Below the pieces are notes generated by a model. The model searched no databases, was not told the DNA's origin, and worked only from the letters and a program-made list of their open reading frames with translations. A program made the translations under genes and the position numbers. This document shows, piece by piece, positions 8,500 to 15,700 of a stretch of 64,000 bases of DNA (positions are counted from its first letter, which is position 1; each line of letters begins with the position of its first letter). The stretch covers positions 186,001 to 250,000 of the forward strand of contig NZ_FOYN01000003.1 of the NCBI RefSeq assembly GCF_900111935.1. The letters are read 5' to 3'. This DNA comes from Halorubrum sodomense. GTDB lineage: Archaea > Halobacteriota > Halobacteria > Halobacteriales > Haloferacaceae.

Positions 8500-8583
8500 G
8501 GTGGGATGGCAGAGCGGCCCATTGCGCCTGCCTTGAAAGCAGGTAGCCTCACGGCTTCCTGGGTTCGAATCCCAGTCCCACCG
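8500..8583 (+). tRNA. tRNA-Ser (anticodon UGA)
   Basis: A full class II cloverleaf can be drawn. The acceptor GGTGGGA (8500-8506) pairs perfectly with TCCCACC (8576-8582) and the discriminator is G8583. The anticodon stem CCTGC/GCAGG encloses loop CTTGAAA with UGA. A long variable arm with GCC/GGC stem follows, then the T-arm CTGGG-TTCGAAT-CCCAG. The large variable arm and G73 discriminator fit serine. No intron is present and CCA is not encoded. Confidence 0.96.
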
Positions 8584-8589
8584 TGTCGA

Positions 8590-8613
8590 GCGCGGCGCAC
8601 TTTCGCGCCGCGC
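8590..8613 (+). terminator. Strong stem-loop just downstream of tRNA-Ser
   Basis: A perfect 9-bp GC-only stem (GCGCGGCGC and its complement) encloses the loop ACTTTC and starts 6 nt after the tRNA. It has no T-run after it, so it may be a 3' processing or stabilising element rather than a classical terminator. The remaining 8614-8867 holds no convincing gene. Confidence 0.4.
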
Positions 8614-8867
8614 GAGAACCGTGCGAGATTCGAATCAGAGAGCGGCGCGGGCTTCACTCCGTCTTGAAACCGGAAGTGGTTACGGTTCGCTTCGTCCGTC
8701 GATTTCCGCTCGGCGCCGCGCGTCGTCGGTGCTGACGCCCCGAACCGCAACACTACCGGTACCGGTCGCGGCCGCCGGATAACACCCGAGTCCGGTGACC
8801 CGTGGTAGCGCGTGCCGCATTATCTTTAACAGCGTTCCGACACATGTTCGTGGTAGGTGATACAGAC

Positions 8868-9467
8868 ATGAGCTACGAACTCGATCCGCTGCCGTACGAT
8901 TACGACGCGCTGGAACCGCACATCTCCGAGCAGGTGCTCGAATGGCATCACGACACCCACCATCAGGGGTACGTCAACGGCTGGAACTCGGCCGAAGAGA
9001 CGCTCGAAGAGAACCGTGAGAACCACGACTTCTCTTCGTCGGCCGGCGCCATCCGGAACGTGACCCACAACTCCTCGGGGCACATCCTCCACGACCTGTT
9101 CTGGCAGAACATGTCGCCGGAGGGCGGCGACGAGCCCGAGGGCGCGCTCGCGGACCGCATCGCAGAGGACTTCGGCTCGTACGAGGCCTGGAAGGGCGAG
9201 TTCGAAGCCGCTGCGGGCAACGCGAGCGGCTGGGCGCTGCTGGTGTACGACACGTTCTCGAACCAGCTCCGCAACGTCGTGGTCGACAAGCACGACCAGG
9301 GCGCGGTCTGGGGCGGTCATCCCATCCTCGCGCTGGACGTCTGGGAGCACTCCTACTACCACGACTACGGGCCGGCTCGCGGCGAGTTCGTCGACAACTT
9401 CTTCGAGGTCGTCGACTGGGAGGAGCCGTCGTCCCGCTACGAGCAGGCCGTCGAGCTGTTCGAGTAA
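8868..9467 (+). CDS. sod: Superoxide dismutase, Mn/Fe family
   Basis: The 199-residue protein dismutates superoxide in the cytoplasm. Metal ligands are recognisable: His in EWHHDTHHQGYVNGWN, His in NSSGHILHDLFWQNM, and Asp and His in LDVWEHSYYHDY. The length is typical of haloarchaeal Mn enzymes, and the Gln/Gly pattern around GGHP suggests Mn use. The start MSYELDPLPYDYDALEP matches the family N-terminus. An AT-rich ATTATCTTTAAC (about 8819-8830) is a possible TATA region, leaving a short leader. Confidence 0.95.
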   Translation: MSYELDPLPYDYDALEPHISEQVLEWHHDTHHQGYVNGWNSAEETLEENRENHDFSSSAGAIRNVTHNSSGHILHDLFWQNMSPEGGDEPEGALADRIAEDFGSYEAWKGEFEAAAGNASGWALLVYDTFSNQLRNVVVDKHDQGAVWGGHPILALDVWEHSYYHDYGPARGEFVDNFFEVVDWEEPSSRYEQAVELFE

Positions 9468-9469
9468 GC

Positions 9470-9513
9470 GCGTCCCTCGGGACGCGTTACGCGCGTCGAG
9501 ATCCGCGTTTTTT
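9470..9513 (+). terminator. Putative terminator of sod
   Basis: An inverted repeat GCGTCCC/GGGACGC (9470-9485) begins directly after the sod stop codon. A run of six T follows at 9508-9513. Archaeal termination relies mainly on the T-run, so this is a plausible termination site. Confidence 0.55.
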
Positions 9514-9586
9514 CACAGGACGTTGCCCGGTTAGTAGCCGGTTCGTTCGGGCAGAGTGGTTGACACTTGGTTATCGATGGGACGGC

Positions 9587-9904
9587 GGTGAACACCTCCA
9601 AAGCCCCGGCCGCGAGGACTCGCGCGACTCGCTGCGGTCCTCGGTCGGTCGCTTCGCTCCCTCCCTGCGGTCCTTCCGTCGTCGTGCTTCGCCCTCGCGG
9701 CAGCGTGGCGCGACGCGCCACGGGCAGCCGGCGGCGAAGCCGCCGGCGACTGCCCCTCTGAGTCCCGCCCCGCACAGCACCGCCCCGCGCCTCACGCCTC
9801 CCCAGCCTCGTCGGCCGGTCTCCGCTTCGCTCCGACCGGCCGACTCCCTCGCACGGGCTCCTCGCAGCCGCCTTCGGCGGCCGCTCGGAGGCACGCGCCA
9901 CCGC
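9587..9904. repeat. Dispersed palindrome-rich intergenic element, copy 1
   Basis: This fills most of the gene-free 9468-9978 stretch. It shares ordered conserved blocks with 30995-31350: GGTGAAC(A/G)CCTCCAAAGCCCC at the start, ACTGCCCC(T/C)TTGAGT-like and CCCGCCCCGCACAGC in the middle, CTCACGCCTCCCCAGCCTCG, TCCGCTTCGCTCC, and GGCACGCGCCACCGC at the end. The sequence between blocks differs but is rich in perfect palindromes. No open frame here looks coding. It may be a non-autonomous mobile element or a structured RNA gene. Confidence 0.75.
9702..9750. repeat. Composite double-hairpin module (copy 1 element)
   Basis: The layout is AGC, a hairpin with arms GTGGCGCG (single A between arms), a GGGCAG spacer, a hairpin with 9-bp arms GCCGGCGGC and loop GAA, then CGAC. 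The same layout with different but still perfectly complementary arms recurs twice at 31198-31289. Two further variable-arm hairpins lie in this element: 10-bp arms TCGGCCGGTC around TCCGCTTCGCTCC (9811-9843) and arms GCCGCC around TTC (9867-9881). Confidence 0.75.
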
Positions 9905-9978
9905 ATCGGATCGGGTGGTGTCGGATCGATTCGAACCGTATCGGCAGCGTTTACGGACGCGGTCGCGTATCTCCGCGC

Positions 9979-10293
9979 ATGCCCGAACCGAAGTCGGCGT
10001 TCGACGCCACCTACCCGTGCGACTTCTACGAGCCCGCGGAGCTGTTCGAGCCGGACCAGATGTACACTATCCCGGAGATCGGTCGCCTGCTCCAGGGACT
10101 GGAGCCGGACGCCGAGGTCGACCCCGACACCGAGGCGGTGCTCGTCGACTGGGCGGTCCCGTGGGTGATGGTCCACGCGGCGGACATGGTGATCGCCGAG
10201 CCGCTGAGCGAGGACGGCCCGGGGTACTACGGGCTCGCGGATCACGCCGCTCCGGACGACAGCGAGGCGACCAACGTCGACGAGTCCGCGTGA
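9979..10293 (+). CDS. Small conserved haloarchaeal protein (DUF5827-like)
   Basis: This 104-residue acidic soluble protein has a compact conserved core (YPCDFYEPAELFEP, TIPEIGRLLQGLEP, VLVDWAVPWVMVHAADMV). I recognise it as a haloarchaeal family, probably DUF5827, with no known function. Its TGA overlaps the GTG start of the next gene by 4 nt, so the two are very likely translated from one mRNA and may work together. Confidence 0.72.
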   Translation: MPEPKSAFDATYPCDFYEPAELFEPDQMYTIPEIGRLLQGLEPDAEVDPDTEAVLVDWAVPWVMVHAADMVIAEPLSEDGPGYYGLADHAAPDDSEATNVDESA

Positions 10294-11204
10294 CCGGGGA
10301 CGCCTCCGATCCGCCGGTCTACCTCGTCGCCGGTGGCGCGCGCGTCGACGCCGGCAAGACCACCTTCTCGGCGGGGCTGGTCGCGCACCTCGCGGAGCGA
10401 GCCGGCGACGCGGTCGGCGTCAAGCCCCGCGCGGGCAACGACTACTGGTTCGACCACGACGACTACCGGGTCGCGACCGACGCGGGCCGACTCTACGGGA
10501 AGGACGCGCGCACCCTCGCGGCCGCGAACACCCGCGCGCCGGCGACCGTCGACGACGCCTCGCCGTCGCCCTCGGCCGTCACGCCCGAATCTATCAACCC
10601 CGTCCACCGGCTCTGGAAGCCGACGCCGGGCCGGACCGGGATGCTCGGCGACGCCGACCGCACCTCCCTCTGCGACCGGGTGACGACGGAGTCCGGGACG
10701 CGCTTCGTCGTCAACGGCGCGGCCGAAGACGCGGGGCTGCTCCCCGACGCCCTCACCGAGCGCCTCCCGCTCGCGGACGCGACCCGGGTGCGCGACGTGC
10801 CCGAGTTCAACGAGGCGATGGCCGAGGCCCACCTCCCCGCGATCGAACGCCTCGCCGAGCGCGTCGCGCGGACCCCGGTCCCGGTCGTCGTCGAGTCCTA
10901 CGCCGACGTGGCCGGGGCCCTCCCTCGAGACGGACCGGTCGCGCCCGACGCCGTCGCCGTCGTCGACCCCGGCCGCGCACGGATCTACGCGGGCGACCGC
11001 TACGCGAAGGCCCGCGCGGTCGCCGCCGGGAGCCCTCGCGAGGGGACCCGCGAGGAACACGTCGGCGCGGTGACGGAGATGATCGAACCGCTCGCGACCG
11101 TCTCGCTCCCGGCGCTTTCCGGCGACGTCCGAGGCGATCCCGACCGCGTCGCGACGGCGTACGAGTCGGCGTACGCGGCGCTCACCGGTACCGTTGAGTC
11201 GTGA
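10290..11204 (+). CDS. P-loop ATPase, dethiobiotin-synthetase-like
   Basis: The 304-residue protein begins at GTG 10290 in a GTGA overlap with the preceding gene. The N-terminus has the modified Walker A GGARVDAGKTTFSAGL (about residues 12-27), like the GTDTxxGKT loop of dethiobiotin synthetase and related SIMIBI ATPases. It then has GVKPRAGNDYWFDHDDYRVA, which resembles the substrate-lid region. VVVESYADVAG and AVAVVDPGRARIYAGDRY are later strands. The substrate is not known. It is probably an ATP-dependent ligase or kinase acting on a small molecule. Confidence 0.7.
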   Translation: MTGDASDPPVYLVAGGARVDAGKTTFSAGLVAHLAERAGDAVGVKPRAGNDYWFDHDDYRVATDAGRLYGKDARTLAAANTRAPATVDDASPSPSAVTPESINPVHRLWKPTPGRTGMLGDADRTSLCDRVTTESGTRFVVNGAAEDAGLLPDALTERLPLADATRVRDVPEFNEAMAEAHLPAIERLAERVARTPVPVVVESYADVAGALPRDGPVAPDAVAVVDPGRARIYAGDRYAKARAVAAGSPREGTREEHVGAVTEMIEPLATVSLPALSGDVRGDPDRVATAYESAYAALTGTVES

Positions 11205-11229
11205 GAAGTCACCCCCGCGCGGCCCGCGC

Positions 11230-11712
11230 TCAGGCGTTCCGCTTCGTGTAGTGTTCCAGCGCGGACTCGATCGACGAGAGGTCCGCGTTGACCCGGCCGT
11301 CCGCGACGCGCATGAACCCGGGCGTGTACGACGACGAGTAGTCGAATATCCGGTTGACGGCTCGCTTGGGCGCTGAGACGGCGTTGAACTCGGTGACGGT
11401 GTACACTCGGGTAGTCGGGAACGCGGTCCAGAACGTGCCGCTCGCCCAGCGGTCGTCGTCCGCGAACGCCTCGCCGACGCGGCCGGTCCCGACGTACTCG
11501 TCGTCGGCATAGAACAGGAGCAGGTCGCCCTCGCTCATCTTCTCGAACGTCGAGCCGTTGCCGCTGTCGTCGTCGACGGCCCACAGGCGGACCTCGTCGA
11601 GGTCTGCGAGGGGCTCTGGGCGATCCGGGTAGTCGGTGAGATCGACCGGGGACCGGACCGTTCGGTCGAAGTTCTCCGGGTCTATCGGGACCAGGAAGAC
11701 GTTCTCGCTCAT
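11230..11712 (-). CDS. EVE/PUA-like domain protein
   Basis: The 160-residue protein has the layout of an EVE domain: an N-terminal strand NVFLVPIDPENF, the middle KMSEGDLLLFYADDEYVGTGRVGEAF, and FWTAFPTTRVYTVTEF. These small beta-barrels bind modified bases in DNA or RNA and are often linked to defence. Here no restriction or nuclease gene is adjacent, so the role is open. It is convergent with the P-loop ATPase gene. Confidence 0.55.
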   Translation of the reverse strand: MSENVFLVPIDPENFDRTVRSPVDLTDYPDRPEPLADLDEVRLWAVDDDSGNGSTFEKMSEGDLLLFYADDEYVGTGRVGEAFADDDRWASGTFWTAFPTTRVYTVTEFNAVSAPKRAVNRIFDYSSSYTPGFMRVADGRVNADLSSIESALEHYTKRNA

Positions 11713-11778
11713 TACCCGTCATTTCGCCGGCAGGGGTTTAAATCCGTTCGTTGATGCGTCAGGTCGAGCCCCGTCGGG

Positions 11779-12126
11779 TCACTCCTCGTCGTCGGCGTAC
11801 AGCCGGTCCATCCGCGCCGCCATCACGAAGTCGGCGCGCGTCAGGCCCCCGACCTCGTGGCTCCACAGCTCGATCCCGACCTCGCCCCACGACAGCGCGA
11901 TGTCGGGGTGGTGCCACTCCCGTTCGGCGAGCTCGCCCACGTCGTTCGTGAACGCCAGCGCCGTCTCGAAGTCGGGGAACTCGTAGCTCGCCTCCAGGTG
12001 GTGGTCGTCGACGACCTCCCACGCGTCGCCGAGTTCGTCGACGTAGTCGGCGCACTCGTCGGCGTCGAGCGGCTCCGCGTCGTCGCCGGCCGGTTCGACC
12101 GGTTCGTCCGCGAGCGGTGTGGACAT
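11779..12126 (-). CDS. 4a-hydroxytetrahydrobiopterin dehydratase (pterin carbinolamine dehydratase)
   Basis: This 115-residue protein of the PCD/DCoH family dehydrates 4a-hydroxytetrahydropterin during pterin cofactor recycling. The catalytic segment [28 protein letters not shown] carries the conserved histidine pair and the second His. The acidic N-terminal 20 residues are a haloarchaeal extension. No aromatic hydroxylase gene is in the window. Confidence 0.9.
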   Translation of the reverse strand: MSTPLADEPVEPAGDDAEPLDADECADYVDELGDAWEVVDDHHLEASYEFPDFETALAFTNDVGELAEREWHHPDIALSWGEVGIELWSHEVGGLTRADFVMAARMDRLYADDEE

Positions 12127-12205
12127 ACCTTACGTTGGGCGACGAACGGTTTGTACCTTCCGCGGGCGAGCGGAGGGGAGAGGTCGGCGGGCGCGGACCG
12201 GAGGG

Positions 12206-12676
12206 TCACCGGAACCGCGAGAGGGCGTCACGGACCGCCCCGCGGAGTCGGGCGAAGCGTCCGTCGCCGCGTCCGTCGGCCGTTCCTCCTCCGTCCGCAC
12301 CCGGATCCGAGAGCTCCCAGCCGGCCTTCTCGGCGGCCTCGACGACCCGCAGGTACTCGTAGCCGGTCTCGGTCGCGACGCGCTCGTCCGCGCGGGTGGT
12401 GCCGACGAACACGCACCGCGGGGCGGCGCTCTCCTCGCGGATCTCCGCCAGCGTTCCCCACTTGTCCCAGTTCGTGAGCTCGTAGTCGTTGTCGAGGCCG
12501 TGGTCGCGGGCGAACGACGCGACCGCGTCCGCCTCGTTCGCGACGATGCCGACGTGGCGGCTCCACCGTCGCGCGTCGGCGAACGCCGCGGCCGGGTCCG
12601 CGAGCGAGCGCGCGGCGCCGAGCGAGAAGACGAGCGTCACCTCGCCGTCTCCGGGGGTCGTCGCGTCGATTCCCAT
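12206..12676 (-). CDS. Conserved haloarchaeal protein, DUF7124-like, function unknown
   Basis: This 156-residue soluble protein starts MGIDATTPGDGEVTLVFSLG and contains WSRHVGIVANEADAVASFARDHGLDNDYELTNWDKWGTLAEIR and a late EYLRVVEAAEKAGWEL. The pattern of strands and helices looks like a small alpha/beta sensor domain, and I associate it with the haloarchaeal DUF7124 label. No catalytic residues can be pointed to. Confidence 0.65.
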   Translation of the reverse strand: MGIDATTPGDGEVTLVFSLGAARSLADPAAAFADARRWSRHVGIVANEADAVASFARDHGLDNDYELTNWDKWGTLAEIREESAAPRCVFVGTTRADERVATETGYEYLRVVEAAEKAGWELSDPGADGGGTADGRGDGRFARLRGAVRDALSRFR

Positions 12677-12751
12677 CCCGACCGGACCCTGACGGCGCGC
12701 GGACTAAACGCTGTGGGGAGGCTTATGTCCGGGCGCCTCCTCGCCCCGACG

Positions 12752-13579
12752 ATGGAGTTCGAATCCACCTTCGGCACGGCCGCGCCGCTCCTGGGCATGG
12801 TCCACCTCCCGCCGCTGCCCGGGGCCCCCCGAGCGCCAGACGACGGCCGCGAGGCGATGCGCGCGGCGGTCGACCGGGCGGCGAGCGACGCGAGAGCCCT
12901 CGACCGCGGCGGCGTCGACGGGATCGTGATCGAGAACTTCGGCGACGCGCCCTTCTACGCCGACGAGGTCCCGCCGCACGTCGTCGCCGCCGTGACCCGC
13001 GCCGCGACCGCGGTCGCCGCGGAGACCGATCTCCCGCTCGGGATCAACGTCCTTCGGAACGACGCCGAGGCGGCGCTGTCGGTCGCTGCCGCGGTCGGCG
13101 CCGACTTCGTCCGCGTGAACGTCCACACCGGCGCCCGCGTGACCGACCAGGGGATCGTCCAGGGACGCGCCCACCAGACGCTCCGCTTACGCGACCGTCT
13201 CGGCGTCGACGTCGGCGTCTTCGCGGACACCGACGTGAAACACTCCGCGCCGCTGACGCCCGAGGGGCACACCGCGGAGTCGTTCGCGGACACCGCCGAG
13301 CGCGGCCTCGCGGACGCCGTCATCGCCTCCGGCGCCGGGACCGGCGAGGCGGTCGACACGGAGGCGCTGGAAGCGGTCGTCGCGGAGCGCGAACGACACG
13401 GCCTCGACACGCCGGTCCTCGTCGGCAGCGGCGTCACGCCGGAGACGGTCGCCGACCTGCTCGGCGTCGCGGACGGCGCCGTCGTCGGCACCGCGCTCAA
13501 GGAAAACGGTGAGACGACGGCCCCGGTCGACGCCGACCGCGTCGCGCGGCTCGTCGCGGCGGCCGACGCCGTGCGCTAA
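12752..13579 (+). CDS. BtpA/SgcQ family TIM-barrel protein
   Basis: The 275-residue protein has the BtpA pattern LLGMVHLPPLPGAP at the start, GVDGIVIENFGDAPFY, GINVLRNDAEAAL, DFVRVNVHTGARVTDQGIVQG, and a C-terminal VGSGVTPETVADLL with VVGTALKENG (phosphate-binding end of a barrel). BtpA was linked to photosystem I stability in cyanobacteria. In heterotrophs, homologues sit in sugar or nucleoside gene clusters. TATA-like GCTTATGT (12721-12728) favours ATG 12752 over ATG 12725. Confidence 0.85.
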   Translation: MEFESTFGTAAPLLGMVHLPPLPGAPRAPDDGREAMRAAVDRAASDARALDRGGVDGIVIENFGDAPFYADEVPPHVVAAVTRAATAVAAETDLPLGINVLRNDAEAALSVAAAVGADFVRVNVHTGARVTDQGIVQGRAHQTLRLRDRLGVDVGVFADTDVKHSAPLTPEGHTAESFADTAERGLADAVIASGAGTGEAVDTEALEAVVAERERHGLDTPVLVGSGVTPETVADLLGVADGAVVGTALKENGETTAPVDADRVARLVAAADAVR

Positions 13580-13593
13580 GCCCGTTCCGCCGC

Positions 13594-13665
13594 CACCCGA
13601 CCGCTCGCTACCGGCTTCCGTCGGGGCCGCACCCGACCGCTCGCTACCGGCTTCCGTCGGGGCCG
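13594..13665. repeat. 36-bp tandem duplication across the pfkB-like stop codon
   Basis: Two head-to-tail copies of a 36-bp unit beginning CACCCGACCGCTCGC (13594-13629 and 13630-13665) appear identical over their length. The inner copy contains the last codons and stop of the PfkB gene (GPDGSR, stop). The outer copy repeats the same tail and stop in the 3' untranslated side. Confidence 0.8.
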
Positions 13666-14807
13666 AGTCCCCGCTCCGCGAGGAACGACTCGACCTCGCT
13701 CCGCGTCGGGAGTCCGGGCTGCGTGAACCGGCTCGTGCAGTTGATCGCGGCGACCGCGGCCGCGAACCTGACGCCGGGGACGACGCCGCCGCGGTCCCCG
13801 TGCGACTCCGCGGCCGCCTCCGCCGACGGTCCCGCGATCCACCGGTCGATCAGCCCCGCGGTGAACGCGTCGCCGGCGCCGGTCGCGTCGACCGTCTCGA
13901 CGTCGAACGCGTCGACCTCGGCCACCTCGCCTCCGGCGATCGCCGTCATGCCGTCGGCGCCGCGCGTGAGGACGGCGCGGGGCCACGTCTGGCCGCGTCG
14001 CGACCGCGACTCCGAGCCGGGTTCGGACGCGACCGCTCGGCGCTGCGCGGCCGCGATCCGTTCCACCGCCGCCTCCGCCGAGCCGAAGAACGCGGGCGCG
14101 GCGACGCCGCCCGCGACGAACAGGTCGGAGCGGTGGAGGAACCGATGGACCGTCGCCGGTTCCGTCCCGCGCCCGACCAGCTCCTCGACCGGCCCGGAGA
14201 GGTCGAAGACGAGCGTCGGCGGCTCGCTCGCGGTTTCCCCGTCCGCCCCGCTGGCCCCCTCGGCAGAACGCTCCCGAAGCGACTCGATCCGGTCGAGCAC
14301 TCGCCGCGCCGCGGGGTCCGGGGCGTAGGCGGTGAGGAAGACGGCGTCGGCGTCGCCCATCGCCGCGAGCGCGTCGTCGTCCGGCCGGAGTCCGCGGAAG
14401 CTCTCGCCCGCCGTGACGATCGCGCGCTCGCCGTCCGGATCGCGGAGGATCAGCGACCGGGTGTGTGAGTCGTCACAGACGGCGACGTGGCTCGCGTCGA
14501 CGCCGGTCTCGTCGAGGTACTCCAGCGCGCGCCGCCCGTACTCGTCGTCGCCGACGCGGCTGACGAGCCCCGCATCGCGTTCGAGACGGTCGAGCGCGAC
14601 CGCGACGTTCGCGCCGACGCCGCCGAACGCGGACGTGACCTCGCGGGCGAACGCGCCGCCGTCGGGCTCGGGGAGGTTGCTGACGGCGTACCACTCGTCT
14701 ATCGCCGCGGCGCCGATCGAGAGGACGGCGGGCGTACCGCCGTCGGGTCCTCCCGCGTCGCCGTCGTCTGGTCCTCCCGCGTCGCCCGGGTCCGATCCCG
14801 TCGTCAC
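13644..14807 (-). CDS. PfkB (ribokinase) family carbohydrate/nucleoside kinase
   Basis: This 387-residue kinase has AFGGVGANVAVALDRL and SRVGDDEYGRRALEYLDETGVDASHV as the first PfkB signature region. AVLTRGADGM leads to the second signature, VDATGAGDAFTAGLID, with the anion hole and catalytic Asp. An acidic linker of about 25 residues precedes the domain. The substrate cannot be read from sequence; ribose 1-phosphate, nucleoside or 2-keto-sugar are possible. It starts at GTG 14807 in a GTGA overlap with the upstream deaminase, so the two genes are coupled. Confidence 0.85.
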   Translation of the reverse strand: MTTGSDPGDAGGPDDGDAGGPDGGTPAVLSIGAAAIDEWYAVSNLPEPDGGAFAREVTSAFGGVGANVAVALDRLERDAGLVSRVGDDEYGRRALEYLDETGVDASHVAVCDDSHTRSLILRDPDGERAIVTAGESFRGLRPDDDALAAMGDADAVFLTAYAPDPAARRVLDRIESLRERSAEGASGADGETASEPPTLVFDLSGPVEELVGRGTEPATVHRFLHRSDLFVAGGVAAPAFFGSAEAAVERIAAAQRRAVASEPGSESRSRRGQTWPRAVLTRGADGMTAIAGGEVAEVDAFDVETVDATGAGDAFTAGLIDRWIAGPSAEAAAESHGDRGGVVPGVRFAAAVAAINCTSRFTQPGLPTRSEVESFLAERGLGPDGSR

Positions 14808-15325
14808 GAGTCGTCGAAGAAGGACTCGTGGACGGTCATCACGGCGTCGACGGCGATCGGTCCCTCGACCGTCGTCTCGCCGTCGGCGCGCCGGATCACC
14901 TCTTCGAGGGGGATCGGCACCACGTCGGCCGACAGTCCGCCGAGCGTCTCGCCGTCGACGCCGAAGACGACCCGCCCGATCCCCGCGTAGTGGATCGCGG
15001 TCGCGCACATCGGACACGGCTCCGTGCTGGCGTACATGGTACAGTCCGCGAGTTCGTCGGCGCCGAGCTCGCGCGCGGCCCACCGCGCGAGCGTCAGTTC
15101 CGGGTGCGCCGCCACGTCGCCTTCGCTGATCGTCTCGTTGCGCGCCTCGCGGACGACCTCGCCGTCGACGACGAGCAGCGCGCCGAACGGCGTGTCGCCG
15201 GCCTCGACCGCCTCCTCGGCCAGCCTGATCGTTCGCTCCACGTACTCCCGGTCGGTCGGATCCTCGGGCAGATCGTCGAGGTCGTGGTACTCGCCGAGGT
15301 CGCCGGGCTCGTCCGCGTCTGTCAT
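14804..15325 (-). CDS. Nucleoside/guanine deaminase-like zinc enzyme
   Basis: The 173-residue protein belongs to the cytidine/deoxycytidylate deaminase superfamily. The zinc motif is AAHPELTLARWA (H-P-E in place of the usual H-A-E) plus STEPCPMCATAIHYAGIGRVVFG (PCxxC). TPFGALLVVDGEVV is the preceding strand. Such proteins deaminate guanine, cytosine or tRNA adenosine; the long acidic N-terminus and PfkB partner suggest free base or nucleoside catabolism. The start MTDADEPGDLGE at 15325 is preferred to an upstream ATG at 15349. Confidence 0.82.
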   Translation of the reverse strand: MTDADEPGDLGEYHDLDDLPEDPTDREYVERTIRLAEEAVEAGDTPFGALLVVDGEVVREARNETISEGDVAAHPELTLARWAARELGADELADCTMYASTEPCPMCATAIHYAGIGRVVFGVDGETLGGLSADVVPIPLEEVIRRADGETTVEGPIAVDAVMTVHESFFDDS

Positions 15326-15349
15326 ACCACCCCGTTCGCCTCGGGGCAC

Positions 15350-15682
15350 CTAACGGTTGGTACCGTCGTCGTCCGACGGGCTCGTGCGGTCGGCGCGCGG
15401 CGACCCTCCGTCCGCCTCGTCTGGGGCTGTCGCGGGGTCTTCCGCGCTCGTCCCCTGCGATTCCCGCACGTCGCGCAGGGCGTCGACCGCGTCGTCGGTG
15501 GCGGTCGCTGTTCGCGTTTCGGTCGCGGCCTCGGGGTCGAGGCCGTCAGGCTCGTCGCCGCCGTCAGCGTCGTCGGAGTCAGCGTCGGTCGCGTCGTCTC
15601 GACCGCTCGATCCGTCCGGATCGTCGGCGTCGTCGTCGTCCGCGCCGAAGAGCCACGCGCGGACCGCGTCGATGAATCCCAT
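15350..15682 (-). CDS. Small highly acidic protein of unknown function
   Basis: The 110-residue protein has a short amphipathic N-terminus (MGFIDAVRAWLFGA) followed by a nearly uninterrupted Asp/Glu/Ser/Thr-rich region with one possible helix (AVDALRDVRES). It has no recognisable domain. The gene sits 18 bp downstream of the next acidic repeat-containing gene on the same strand, so the two probably form an operon. Composition alone makes the reading less certain than for its neighbours. Confidence 0.5.
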   Translation of the reverse strand: MGFIDAVRAWLFGADDDDADDPDGSSGRDDATDADSDDADGGDEPDGLDPEAATETRTATATDDAVDALRDVRESQGTSAEDPATAPDEADGGSPRADRTSPSDDDGTNR

Positions 15683-15700
15683 GAGTCGGTGTGGTCCTCG

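Noticed and set aside
8425-8667. An 80-codon open frame over the tRNA-Ser region.
   Set aside because: It runs through the complete tRNA-Ser cloverleaf, has no domain and is rich in Arg/Pro as expected for random GC-rich frames.
9437-9901. Minus-strand open frame through dispersed element copy 1, similar to one through copy 2 (30841-31392), sharing RGGTQRGSR.
   Set aside because: The shared peptide simply reflects the conserved DNA blocks. The frames break at the palindromic modules and have no consistent start or length.
11230-11712. Defence island around the EVE-like gene.
   Set aside because: No restriction, methylase, McrB or nuclease gene is nearby; the neighbours are metabolic genes.
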